From DASXMX01 sp036794395 (GTDB taxonomy: Bacteria; Planctomycetota; Phycisphaerae; Tepidisphaerales; Tepidisphaeraceae): a DNA stretch of 25,711 nt. Below are positions 1 to 6,766 of this stretch, one piece after another. The notes beneath the pieces are model-generated. The model had not been told where the DNA came from. It ran no database searches and saw nothing but the letters and a program-made list of their open reading frames with translations. Both the position numbers and the translations under genes were made by a program. Numbering within the stretch: the stretch's first letter is position 1; each line of letters begins with the position of its first letter. The DNA lies in NCBI GenBank assembly GCA_036794395.1, contig DAIRGS010000068.1, positions 1 through 25,711 of the forward strand, in the 5' to 3' direction.

Positions 1-23
1 TCTGCCGCCTGCCTTCCCACCAT

Positions 24-50
24 TAAAGATGGGGTTTATGTAACGCTCAC
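24..50 (-). repeat. 27-nt sequence repeated in inverted orientation at the other window end
   Basis: Read on the minus strand, this segment matches 25660-25686 on the plus strand at 24 of 27 positions, and all three differences are transitions. It spans the stop codon of the RHS fragment (36-38). I do not know what it is; an RHS-derived remnant or a dispersed repeat at which an assembly contig broke are both possible. Confidence 0.5.
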
Positions 51-1610
51 GAAGTTGGCATCCTGCTGGACGTAGATGCGGCGACCGAGCCCTGAACTGG
101 TCTTGCCATAGGAGCCGGTGCTGCTGTTGTCGTCGCGCAGAACAAGGGCATTCACGTACGCCAAACTCCAAACGTACTGATTGATCACGGTCGAGCTCTG
201 CCGCTCTTCCAGCACCCGACCCGCCACCGAGTTGTAAAGGTCTGTCGTCGTCCCTGAAGCAACACGACTGAGGCGGTTACCATAGGCATCGTAGGCGTAA
301 GTGACGAGCGTGGTGCCGCCGTTCTTAACCTGCACGAGGCGGTTCCAGGCGTCGTAGATTAGCGTGTGGCCCTGGTCGTCGGTGGTGGTGTTACCGTTGT
401 TGTCGAAGGCCAGGTTGTTCGCTCCCGCTGCGGTCTCTTGGTTCTGGCTGTTGACCGTGTTCGTCTGAGCGGTGCCATCGGTGGTCACGCTTGTCTGATT
501 TCCCACCGCGTCCAGCGTGAAGCTTTGGCTGGATTTGCTGTTGGAGTTCAGCGTGGTGACCGTGTCCAGCCCGCCGCTGTTGTGGGCACTGGCGCTGAGC
601 GTGCCCCGGCGCAAGCCAGCCACGCGATTGAGGTTGTCGTAGGCGGTATTGTTGTCGCCGGAGGCGCTGCTGTTGGCGTGATACAACTCGGAGTAGGTGC
701 TCTTGACCTTGTTGTCCTTATACAGCACGTTGCCGGCCCGGTCATACCCGTACTGGAAGCGGTCGGTGGGGGCGGTCGGGGAACCGGAGGGTATCCAACG
801 CTGGTCCACAACGCGCCCGAAGCGATCCAGACCGATGTACTGATCTCCCGCATCCCCGTTGGATTCGCCCGACTGCTTGATATAGGTCAGCTCGATGCCG
901 TTGCCGTCCAGACGCTGCACGATCGTATCGAGGCCCAGGTAGGTGTACGCTTCCACGCTGCCGGCGCCCGTGCCGGCATCATCATTGAGCTGGCTGACGC
1001 GGCTGACGTTGGCGTCGATCCCGCTGTTGTACACGTAGTCCAGCACCCGTCCGTTGGGATAGGTCATGCTGCTCAGACGGCTGTAGTTGGTGCCGCTGGC
1101 GTAGGCATACTGGACCTTGAGCGATGAGCCGGTATTCACGGTACCCGAATGCTCCTGGTACTGCGTGGTGAGTTGTCCAAAGTTATTGTAATCCTCCTGC
1201 ACCTGGCTCACCACCGTCGATCCAGCGGAGTTGGAGTAACTGGTCTGCTTATAGGGAAGGCCCAGCGCCGTGAAGCTGTAACCCAGGGCCCGGATGGCCC
1301 CATCCACCCCGGAGCCCAAGGTGGTGATGGCATCCAGGGTCAAACGGCCCAGGATGTCGTAGGTCTCCGTGTGGACGCTGCCGTTTTGGTCGGTCTTAGT
1401 CAGCGGCTGTCCCAGCAGGTTGTAAGTGTAGCTGACGTCATCTGAGGCCGAGGTGCTGGGGGTTCCGGCGCTGCCGCCGGTCTTGGTGGGGTACTCGACC
1501 TTGGAGATAAGATCGTTGCTGAACAGGTCCGTGCCGCTGGTCACACCCACGCCGTAGACGTACTGCGTGGTCTGCGAGGGGGTGCCCGTTCCGGGGAACA
1601 CCGCCTGCAT
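36..1610 (-). pseudogene. RHS/YD-repeat protein, fragment
   Basis: The 524-residue reading frame is full of YD-repeat units, for example YDILGRL, YDRAGNV, YDNLNRV, DAVGNQT, FDNNGNT, YDAWNRLVQV and YAYDAYGNRL. These are typical of RHS proteins, large exported shells that often carry a toxic C-terminal tip. The fragment lacks a signal peptide, the upstream beta-rich part and the RHS core with its variable tip. It ends at QQDANFVSVT, where homologous proteins normally continue into an ERYVY-type repeat. The frame stays open upstream of the first ATG to about 1658, reading DNNILTMQAV, so the 5' part is also cut. The gene is therefore probably a remnant of a longer RHS gene, broken at both ends and possibly not expressed. 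The alternative is a real gene damaged by an assembly join near 1620-1660. Strand and family are secure; functionality is doubtful. Confidence 0.75.
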
Positions 1611-1617
1611 CGTCAGG

Positions 1618-2274
1618 ATGTTGTTATCACCATGGACGGAATACGTTGCTTTTGGCGCTCAGAATGAAGCGATCGAGCGCGCTCTGGCTCGGCGAATGGG
1701 GCCGGTCAAATTTGAGAAGGTATCACTTGCTGATGTCGAGGACTGGCTGGAAAATCAATGGTCGGTCCCGCTGTCGGTGGATGATCAAAGCGCGACATAC
1801 GACGGACCCCAAGGCAATGAGCTTGTGAGTCTTGATCTGGCGAATCCCACGCTTGCCGAGACGATGACCGCTTTGTGCACCAGCCCTGTTTTTCACGGAA
1901 ACGCCGCGTACTGGCAGGACGATCGGGGATTGGAGATTGGGCTGGAGCGATATCGAAAGTCGGCTTCAACGCCCGTGGTCATTTACAACGTCCGCGACCT
2001 GATTCCGCCGCCAAGACCGGACACGCAATCGAGGCAGGAAGTGGTGGATCAATTGACACGTCTGGTTAAGACATCGGTTGAACCGGGCAGTTGGAAGGAC
2101 AACGGCGGTTCGATCGGATCGCTGGGCATGATGTACGGGAACCTGGTTGTAACGCAGTCATGGCCGAACCAGGAGAAAGTCAAGGCGCTGCTCCAATCGC
2201 TTCGGGAACATGGCATGACGACGGCGACCTGGCAGAATCCCACTTCGCGCCCGGCATCGAACCCATCACAATGA
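1618..2274 (+). CDS. STN-like/secretin-associated planctomycete protein, probably N-terminally truncated
   Basis: The protein of about 218 residues begins almost directly in an STN-like fold (ALARRMGPVKFEKVSLADVEDWLENQW, read in two parts) that resembles the short domain found in secretins and TonB receptors. Its second half carries VVIYNVRDLI, then SWKDNGG, then NLVVTQSWPNQEKVKALLQSLR. That order is common in planctomycete exported proteins of unknown role. There is no signal peptide, and the open frame runs back into the antisense of the RHS fragment at 1567-1617, so the native start was probably lost at the junction. ATG 1618 is the first ATG, but no ribosome binding site supports it. The stop overlaps the next start (ATGA, 2271-2274), indicating translational coupling to the TerB/J-domain gene. 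Function unknown. Confidence 0.6.
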   Translation: MLLSPWTEYVAFGAQNEAIERALARRMGPVKFEKVSLADVEDWLENQWSVPLSVDDQSATYDGPQGNELVSLDLANPTLAETMTALCTSPVFHGNAAYWQDDRGLEIGLERYRKSASTPVVIYNVRDLIPPPRPDTQSRQEVVDQLTRLVKTSVEPGSWKDNGGSIGSLGMMYGNLVVTQSWPNQEKVKALLQSLREHGMTTATWQNPTSRPASNPSQ

Positions 2275-3026
2275 CGCCGATGTCTGGAGACGCTGATCCC
2301 AATTCGTTTGCATCTGTGTTCCGCGCATCGGAACACAAACAGAGCGTATGTATACTGGCCTTGCTGACGTGGGTGGCGGCGTGCGATGGGAAAGTGGGAG
2401 CGGGGGAGCAGGAATTGCTGGATCGCGTTGCGGAGGCGATTGATGATCCTAGCGAGTTGGCTGCGATAGAGGCGGCGATGCGGCATCCCGATCCATCGGA
2501 GCTTGAGTTGGCGTGCCGGTTTTTGAAGAACAATCTGGATCGGGGCGGGAAGAAGCTCCTGGCGCAGTTGGCGGTTACGGTGGCGACGCAGGATGGACAT
2601 CTGACGGTAAGCGAGAACCTGGTGTTGCAGTTCCTGGCGGATTTGCTGGGGCTCTCGCCGCGGCAGTTTGCCAGGGTGTATCAGCAGATTGTGCATAAGC
2701 CGTTCCCGTTGCCGGGCGATCCCAGCTCGGCAGATTGGTGGCGTCGGAAAGAGTCAGGGGAGCCGGCGCGACCTAAGGAATACATCTCGGCAGGGAACGA
2801 CGAAGACCCGTCGCTCGGCGCGGATGAGCCCATGACGCAGGCGGTCGCCCTGAGAGTGCTGGGTTTGGATACCGGCGCGTCGCGCGACACGATACATCGG
2901 GCGTATCGCAAGCTGGCTAAAACGCGCCATCCGGATCGGTTTGCCAAGCTGGGGCCCGCCGCCGTCGCGACGGCTTCGGAGGCGTTTCGGCGGTTGCATG
3001 ATGCGTACCAGCTTTTGTCGGCTTAG
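2271..3026 (+). CDS. TerB-like and J-domain co-chaperone (DjlA-like, soluble)
   Basis: The 251-residue protein has an all-helical TerB-like domain at about residues 25-140 (ALLTWVAACDGKVGAGEQELL and TVATQDGHLTVSE are the paired acidic helices of this fold), a loose linker, and a C-terminal J domain at about 193-249 with the HPD tripeptide at 220-222 (KTRHPDRF). J domains stimulate the ATPase of DnaK/Hsp70. The TerB+J order is that of DjlA, but the N-terminal membrane helix of DjlA is absent, so this form should be cytosolic. A longer frame exists upstream to 2091, but the ATG at 2271 overlaps the stop of the previous gene (ATGA), fits the domain start and avoids a 60-codon overlap. It is probably expressed with the STN-like gene. 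Confidence 0.8.
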   Translation: MTPMSGDADPNSFASVFRASEHKQSVCILALLTWVAACDGKVGAGEQELLDRVAEAIDDPSELAAIEAAMRHPDPSELELACRFLKNNLDRGGKKLLAQLAVTVATQDGHLTVSENLVLQFLADLLGLSPRQFARVYQQIVHKPFPLPGDPSSADWWRRKESGEPARPKEYISAGNDEDPSLGADEPMTQAVALRVLGLDTGASRDTIHRAYRKLAKTRHPDRFAKLGPAAVATASEAFRRLHDAYQLLSA

Positions 3027-3070
3027 CGGATTGGCCCAACTATTTTGCCGGCCGCCTTGGATCTGATGAT

Positions 3071-3213
3071 TCACCACGGCACGGAGTACACGGAGAAGAC
3101 CGGGTCACGAAAGTAGTTACACCTGAATTGCTGTCAAACTTAAGCCGCGGGTTGAGCAGCTTACAGATGGATTCTATCTGGATTTCTCCGTGACCTCGGT
3201 GCCTCCGTGGTGA
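3071..3213. repeat. Inverted-repeat element with ACCACGGAGGCACGGAG-type ends
   Basis: The left arm at 3071-3097 and the right arm at about 3183-3213 are inverted copies of the same motif, TCACCACGG(AGG)CACSGAGG..ACGGAGAA, differing by a three-base gap and a few substitutions. About 85 nt with no clear ORF lie between them. A third copy of the motif stands alone at 12061-12090. The layout resembles a small non-autonomous palindromic element. Similar CCACGGAGGCACGGAGACACGG strings are familiar as intergenic repeats in planctomycetes and related bacteria; that part is recollection. Confidence 0.6.
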
Positions 3214-3246
3214 GTCATGGATTTTCCGCGTTGGAGTTTCGTGGCG

Positions 3247-3252
3247 TATAAT
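3247..3252 (+). promoter_or_regulatory. Perfect TATAAT box 9 nt before an ATG
   Basis: TATAAT is followed after nine bases by ATG 3262. If the box is a sigma-70 -10 element, transcription would start near 3259 and give a leader of about three nucleotides. No convincing -35 hexamer lies 16-18 nt upstream. There is no Shine-Dalgarno sequence, which agrees with near-leaderless expression. Confidence 0.45.
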
Positions 3253-3261
3253 GGGCTTGCG

Positions 3262-3513
3262 ATGAGTAACCTTTCCGGCTTTGGGATTCCGTTTGCCCGA
3301 CGTGTTACTGGCGAAGAGCCCAAAGTCTCACATGTTCTCCTGCGACATCCCCTCCGGCGCGTTTTGAACTTCACGGGACACACCATTGATGAGGTGGTGA
3401 ATGACCCGATCGTGAAGAATAAAGTGCTCGGCTATTTCAAGCTTCACAAGCTTGTCGAGCGCCGGTACGAAATCGTTGATCTTGAGCGGCAGTGGAATCC
3501 GCTGGGGCGGTAG
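3262..3513 (+). CDS. Hypothetical protein, 83 aa
   Basis: I do not recognise this small basic protein. It contains a VSHVLLRHPLRRVLNF stretch, then TIDEVVNDPIVKNKVLGYF, and ends with VDLERQWNPLGR. It has no membrane segment, signal peptide or cysteine cluster. The frame is open from 3217, but ATG 3262 is preferred because a perfect TATAAT box lies just ahead of it and the earlier ATG falls inside the inverted-repeat element. The stop codon TAG at 3511-3513 is contiguous with the next palindromic repeat. The composition looks like a folded helical protein and the frame is not a shadow of another gene. Whether it is really expressed is uncertain. Confidence 0.5.
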   Translation: MSNLSGFGIPFARRVTGEEPKVSHVLLRHPLRRVLNFTGHTIDEVVNDPIVKNKVLGYFKLHKLVERRYEIVDLERQWNPLGR

Positions 3514-3638
3514 GCAGTGGGCAGTGGGCAGGAAGGGGAAGGGCAGGGTTTGCGTCTTTCTTCCTGCCGACTGCACACTGCCGACTGCACACCGGAACGA
3601 CTGCCCACTGGAACGACTGCCGACTGGAACTGCATGCC
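3514..3638. repeat. Palindromic GCAGTGGGCAGTGGGCAG-type repeat
   Basis: The left arm at 3514-3534 pairs with 3561-3581 at 19 of 21 positions and leaves a 26-nt loop. The right side continues to 3638 as a degenerate series of ACTGC/CGACTG units. Strings of this GGCAGTGGGCAGT type are commonly seen as dispersed intergenic repeats. The block fills the gap between the 83-aa gene and the GH5-like gene and may carry the latter's promoter at its end. Confidence 0.6.
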
Positions 3639-3643
3639 GCCCG

Positions 3644-3649
3644 TATTAT
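3644..3649 (+). promoter_or_regulatory. Possible -10 box TATTAT close to the GH5-like start
   Basis: TATTAT ends ten bases before ATG 3660. Transcription would then start near 3656 with a leader of about four nucleotides. No clear -35 hexamer is visible. The overlap of this box with the alternative ATG at 3648 argues for 3660 as the start. Confidence 0.3.
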
Positions 3650-3659
3650 GATCCTCCGC

Positions 3660-4889
3660 ATGCCGCTGGGTGATCCATTCTTGCTGGGGGTGAATTACTG
3701 GCCGCGTCGGAAGGCGATGTATTGGTGGGCGGAGTTTGATGCGGGGGAGGTTCGCGAAGAATTTGCGATGATCCGGCAGATTGGGTTGACGCACGTTCGA
3801 ATCTTTCTGCTCTGGGAGAGCTTTCAACCGCAGGCGGACCGGATCAATCCAAAGGCGGTGGGGGACCTGCGCACGGTTTGTGATATTGCGGCCGAGCTGG
3901 GGCTCAAAATCGAACCCACTTTTTTTACCGGGCATATGAGCGGGCCGAATTGGGCGCCGGACTGGCTACTCAGCCGAAGGCCGCGACGGCGGGGCGAGCG
4001 GGAGATTGTGAGCCTGACGCGGCATGCGTCGTCGCCTAACGCGATATTTGATATTTATGCCGAGCCGTTTGTTTTGGAGGCGGAGGAACGGCAGCTCCGC
4101 GCCATTTGTCGGGAGTTGCGTGATCACCCGGCCATCTGGGCCTGGAGTCTGGGCAATGAACCGGACCTTTTCGCGCAGCCGGTCGGCAGCGATGTGGGGA
4201 TGAAGTGGGTGGATCGGATGACACGCGCCATCAAGGCGGAAGACCCAAATCATCCAGTCCTGATCGGATTGCACACGGCATCACTCGACGGCGATGTTGG
4301 GTTTCGCGTGGATCAGATCGCGATGGTAACCGACATCTCGGTGATGCACGGATATTCGATTTACAACCTGCTGGCGCGCAAGGCGCTGGATCCGGATTGT
4401 ATCCCATTTACTTGTGCGCTGACTTTTGCGCTGGCAGGGCGGCCGGTGCTGTATGAGGAATTTGGCGTGTGTACGCAGAGCCCAAACGCGCCGTCGGGCT
4501 ATCGGGGATCGGGATTGCGTTTTCTGGGCAAGCCCAAGCAATACTTCAGTTCGGAGGAAGATGCGGCTGAGTTTTATGGCGCGGTATTGCCGCGATTGGT
4601 GCGGGTGGGGGCATTGGGTGCGTTTGCGTGGTGTTTTGCGGATTATGATGAGGAATTGTTTGATAAGCCGCCCTGCGATCGATTTGTACATGAGCGAACG
4701 TTTGGGCTGTTTCGGGCGGACGGGTCGGCAAAGCTTGCGTGCAGGGTGATTCAGGATTTTGCCTGCGGCGATCCGCGCGTGGTGGCGCCGGAAAAACTTG
4801 TGACGCTGCCAGTGGGTGCGGATGTTTATTATCAGAATCCGGGAGCCTATCAGCCGATGCTTTATGAGCGGTTCGGAAGGATGGGTTGA
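3660..4889 (+). CDS. GH5-like glycoside hydrolase (clan GH-A), cytosolic form
   Basis: The 409-residue protein (from ATG 3660; ATG 3648 would add four residues) fits a clan GH-A TIM barrel like cellulases and mannanases of family 5. It begins LLGVNYWPR, has IGLTHVRIFLLWESFQP on the early strands, WSLGNEPDLF with the acid/base Glu at residue 167, and VLYEEFG with the nucleophile Glu near 267. Both catalytic glutamates are present, so activity on a beta-glycan is expected; the exact substrate cannot be told. There is no signal peptide, unusual for a polysaccharide-degrading member, which hints at an intracellular or biosynthetic role. The frame extends upstream to 3492, but that part is only a translation of the GCAGTGGGCAG repeat. 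A membrane glycosyltransferase follows 106 nt downstream on the same strand. Confidence 0.8.
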   Translation: MPLGDPFLLGVNYWPRRKAMYWWAEFDAGEVREEFAMIRQIGLTHVRIFLLWESFQPQADRINPKAVGDLRTVCDIAAELGLKIEPTFFTGHMSGPNWAPDWLLSRRPRRRGEREIVSLTRHASSPNAIFDIYAEPFVLEAEERQLRAICRELRDHPAIWAWSLGNEPDLFAQPVGSDVGMKWVDRMTRAIKAEDPNHPVLIGLHTASLDGDVGFRVDQIAMVTDISVMHGYSIYNLLARKALDPDCIPFTCALTFALAGRPVLYEEFGVCTQSPNAPSGYRGSGLRFLGKPKQYFSSEEDAAEFYGAVLPRLVRVGALGAFAWCFADYDEELFDKPPCDRFVHERTFGLFRADGSAKLACRVIQDFACGDPRVVAPEKLVTLPVGADVYYQNPGAYQPMLYERFGRMG

Positions 4890-4995
4890 CGGCAACCGCC
4901 CGACCGGCTAATTGATGATCGGCGCGGAGCAATGCTAGTCACCGATTTTCGAAGTTTTTTGCGGGCCCGGACGTATTGTCCACTCAGGCAGTGTC

Positions 4996-6297
4996 GTGCA
5001 TCAGATTGAACTCATTCTATTAACGGCTTATTGTCTGCTGGGCCCAAACGTGATGGGCCTTTTCTGCGCGGGCATCTGGCTGGGCCGTCGGCGCATGCTG
5101 CTGATGAAGCAGCCCACGCAGCCGCTAAAAGTGCCGCTGCCAAAAGTCACGATTTTGATACCGGCCAAGGATGAAGGGGAGCGCATCCGGGCATGTGTCC
5201 ATTCAGCATTAAGCCAGGATTATCCGAATCTGGAAGTGATCACGATCGATGATCGCAGCACGGACAATACCGGCGCGGTGATGGATGAGATTGCCGCCAC
5301 CGATCCTAAGCTCAATGTGTTGCACATTACCGAGCCGCCGGCGCCGGGCTGGACGGGGAAGAACAATGCATTGCATCAGGGTGTGAAGCGGGCCAATGGG
5401 CAGTGGATGCTGCTGGTGGATTCGGATGTGGTGCTGAAGCCTGATGCGCTGAAGACGGCAATGGCGGTCGTTCTCCGTAAGGAGTTCGACATGATCAGCC
5501 TGCTGCCGCGTATTGAAAGCCATTCGTTTTGGGAAGGATTGCTGATTCCGCTGGCTGGGGCGGCGGCGTCGACGATGTACATCATCGCCCTGACAAACAG
5601 CAATGATTTTCCAAAAACTGCTTTTGCCAATGGCCAGTTCATGCTGATCAGCCGGAAGGCGTACGACAAGATCGGCGGACACGAAACAGTACGGGATCGA
5701 TTTTGCGAAGATGTTGCGATCGCCCGGCTGATGAAGTCGCAGGGGCTGCGGCCGCGGGTTTCGTGGGGGAATGATTTCTGTTCTGTGCGCATGTACGACA
5801 GCCTGGGTGCGATCATCCGGGGCTGGAGCCGGATTTATTATGCGGCTCGAGTGGGGAGCCCGTGGCGTGTATTGATCGCGCTGTTTTTTGTGCTTGCCTG
5901 TGCGTTGTCCATCTACCCGGCACTGGCGTGGGGCATCTACCGCACTATTCATCCCATTCCAGAGTGGCCGGGGTTGGTGGGGACTTATTCCCACCGATTT
6001 CTGGGCCCGCTTTGGCTGTTCTATGTGGCGCTCCATGCTCTGTCTCTCAACATCGCACTATCGCGCATTTACCGCTGGAGCGGAAACACCGCTCGCAACG
6101 CGCTGCTGTTTCCGATTGCCGGGCCGATGCTGTGCTTTATTTTCCTTCGTGCTTTGAAAATGTGCATCACGAAAAAGGTGGAGTGGCGCGGGACGGCTTA
6201 TTCGCACGTGATGCAGACGATCCCGAATGAGGCGGGGCCGGGGGCGGATGTTTCGGTCCCGGCGCCAAAGGCTCAGCACTCACAGCCAGCAGCCTAA
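4996..6297 (+). CDS. Membrane family-2 glycosyltransferase (HpnB/CrtQ-like)
   Basis: The 433-residue GT-A glycosyltransferase has an N-terminal membrane helix at about 10-30, the nucleotide-binding start VTILIPAKDE at 51-60, the acceptor-side GWTGKNNAL, the metal-binding DSD at 142-144, the catalytic-base region CEDVAIA, and RGWSRIYYAAR in the place of the QxxRW motif. Several C-terminal membrane helices follow (VLIALFFVLACAL; LWLFYVALHAL; LFPIAGPMLCFIFL). The pattern matches processive or lipid-directed GT2 enzymes such as the hopanoid-associated HpnB and carotenoid-associated CrtQ types; the acceptor is unknown here. The start is GTG 4996, with a weak TATTGT at 4974-4979 as a possible -10. 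The gene ends directly against the stop of the convergent antitoxin gene, with no room for a terminator. Confidence 0.85.
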   Translation: MHQIELILLTAYCLLGPNVMGLFCAGIWLGRRRMLLMKQPTQPLKVPLPKVTILIPAKDEGERIRACVHSALSQDYPNLEVITIDDRSTDNTGAVMDEIAATDPKLNVLHITEPPAPGWTGKNNALHQGVKRANGQWMLLVDSDVVLKPDALKTAMAVVLRKEFDMISLLPRIESHSFWEGLLIPLAGAAASTMYIIALTNSNDFPKTAFANGQFMLISRKAYDKIGGHETVRDRFCEDVAIARLMKSQGLRPRVSWGNDFCSVRMYDSLGAIIRGWSRIYYAARVGSPWRVLIALFFVLACALSIYPALAWGIYRTIHPIPEWPGLVGTYSHRFLGPLWLFYVALHALSLNIALSRIYRWSGNTARNALLFPIAGPMLCFIFLRALKMCITKKVEWRGTAYSHVMQTIPNEAGPGADVSVPAPKAQHSQPAA

Positions 6298-6513
6298 TTA
6301 CAGGCGGTTTCCCGCGCGATTCCAAAGCCCGTCCACTTCTTCATCTGACATGGATTCAAATCCCTGCCGAACCGGATGGAGGATTTCATCGAATGTCCGC
6401 GCGTCAGCGTCAATTAGCTCCTGAAGATACTGTTCAGGGGTTTGGCCACGCGAACGTGCCTTGTCGGCGGCAACTTGATAATGCTGCTCATCGAGCGTGA
6501 CTGCTTTGCCCAT
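6298..6513 (-). CDS. Orphan antitoxin-like protein, 71 aa
   Basis: The small acidic protein begins MGKAVTLDEQHYQVAADKAR and continues GQTPEQYLQELIDADARTFDEILHPVRQGF. This is the layout of ribbon-helix-helix type antitoxins: a short beta strand and helix for DNA binding, then an acidic toxin-binding tail ending in SDEEVDGLWNRAG. Antitoxins of this kind are usually followed by a PIN or RelE-like toxin gene. Here the next thing downstream is the convergent end of the glycosyltransferase, with the two stop codons adjacent, and upstream there is a palindromic repeat rather than a gene. It is therefore an orphan, perhaps a leftover of a lost module or an anti-addiction factor. Family placement is by pattern and moderately sure. 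Confidence 0.65.
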   Translation of the reverse strand: MGKAVTLDEQHYQVAADKARSRGQTPEQYLQELIDADARTFDEILHPVRQGFESMSDEEVDGLWNRAGNRL

Positions 6514-6658
6514 ATGAAACTCAATGAAGGATCTATTGGATCACAATGCGGTCAACCATCGCAGTATAAGATACCCGCGAGCATCCGTCAGGAAGTTCAG
6601 GCGATCCAATTGAGCGCGGCACAGGGCGATCGCATGCTCCTGGCCCGGCGACAGATTT

Positions 6659-6729
6659 CGGGAATGCGAAGCTCCTGCCGAGCCAATCTGACCTGAAAAA
6701 ATGCGCTCGGCGGGAGCCTCGCACTCCCA
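6659..6729. repeat. Palindromic repeat (GCGAGGCTCCCGCCGAGC type)
   Basis: Two arms of 25 nt, 6659-6683 and 6705-6729, pair as an inverted repeat with about four mismatches around a 21-nt centre that contains AAAAAA. Translated, it gives CEAPAERIF on one side and GSAGASHSR on the other, strings that turn up often in short spurious planctomycete ORFs. It lies in the 253-nt gap between the antitoxin and the serine hydrolase gene, in which I see no other gene. It could act as a hairpin terminator downstream of the hydrolase gene. Confidence 0.7.
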
Positions 6730-6766
6730 GTGAAGGCACATGCGATTGCCTTGAGAGCACTGCATT

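Noticed and set aside
548..853. 101-codon minus-strand frame
   Set aside because: A shifted frame of the RHS gene, rich in Pro, Thr and Ala without domain character.
366..1127. 253-codon open frame on the plus strand
   Set aside because: It is the antisense of the RHS fragment. Its product is Val/Gly-rich low-complexity sequence with no recognisable domain.
2049..2696. 215-codon minus-strand frame
   Set aside because: Antisense to the TerB/J-domain gene, which has clear domain motifs.
3444..3935. 163-codon minus-strand frame
   Set aside because: Partly a translation of the GCAGTGGGCAG repeat and partly antisense to the GH5-like gene.
5209..6036. 275-codon minus-strand frame
   Set aside because: Antisense of the glycosyltransferase; the His/Arg/Gln-rich composition is typical of shadow frames.
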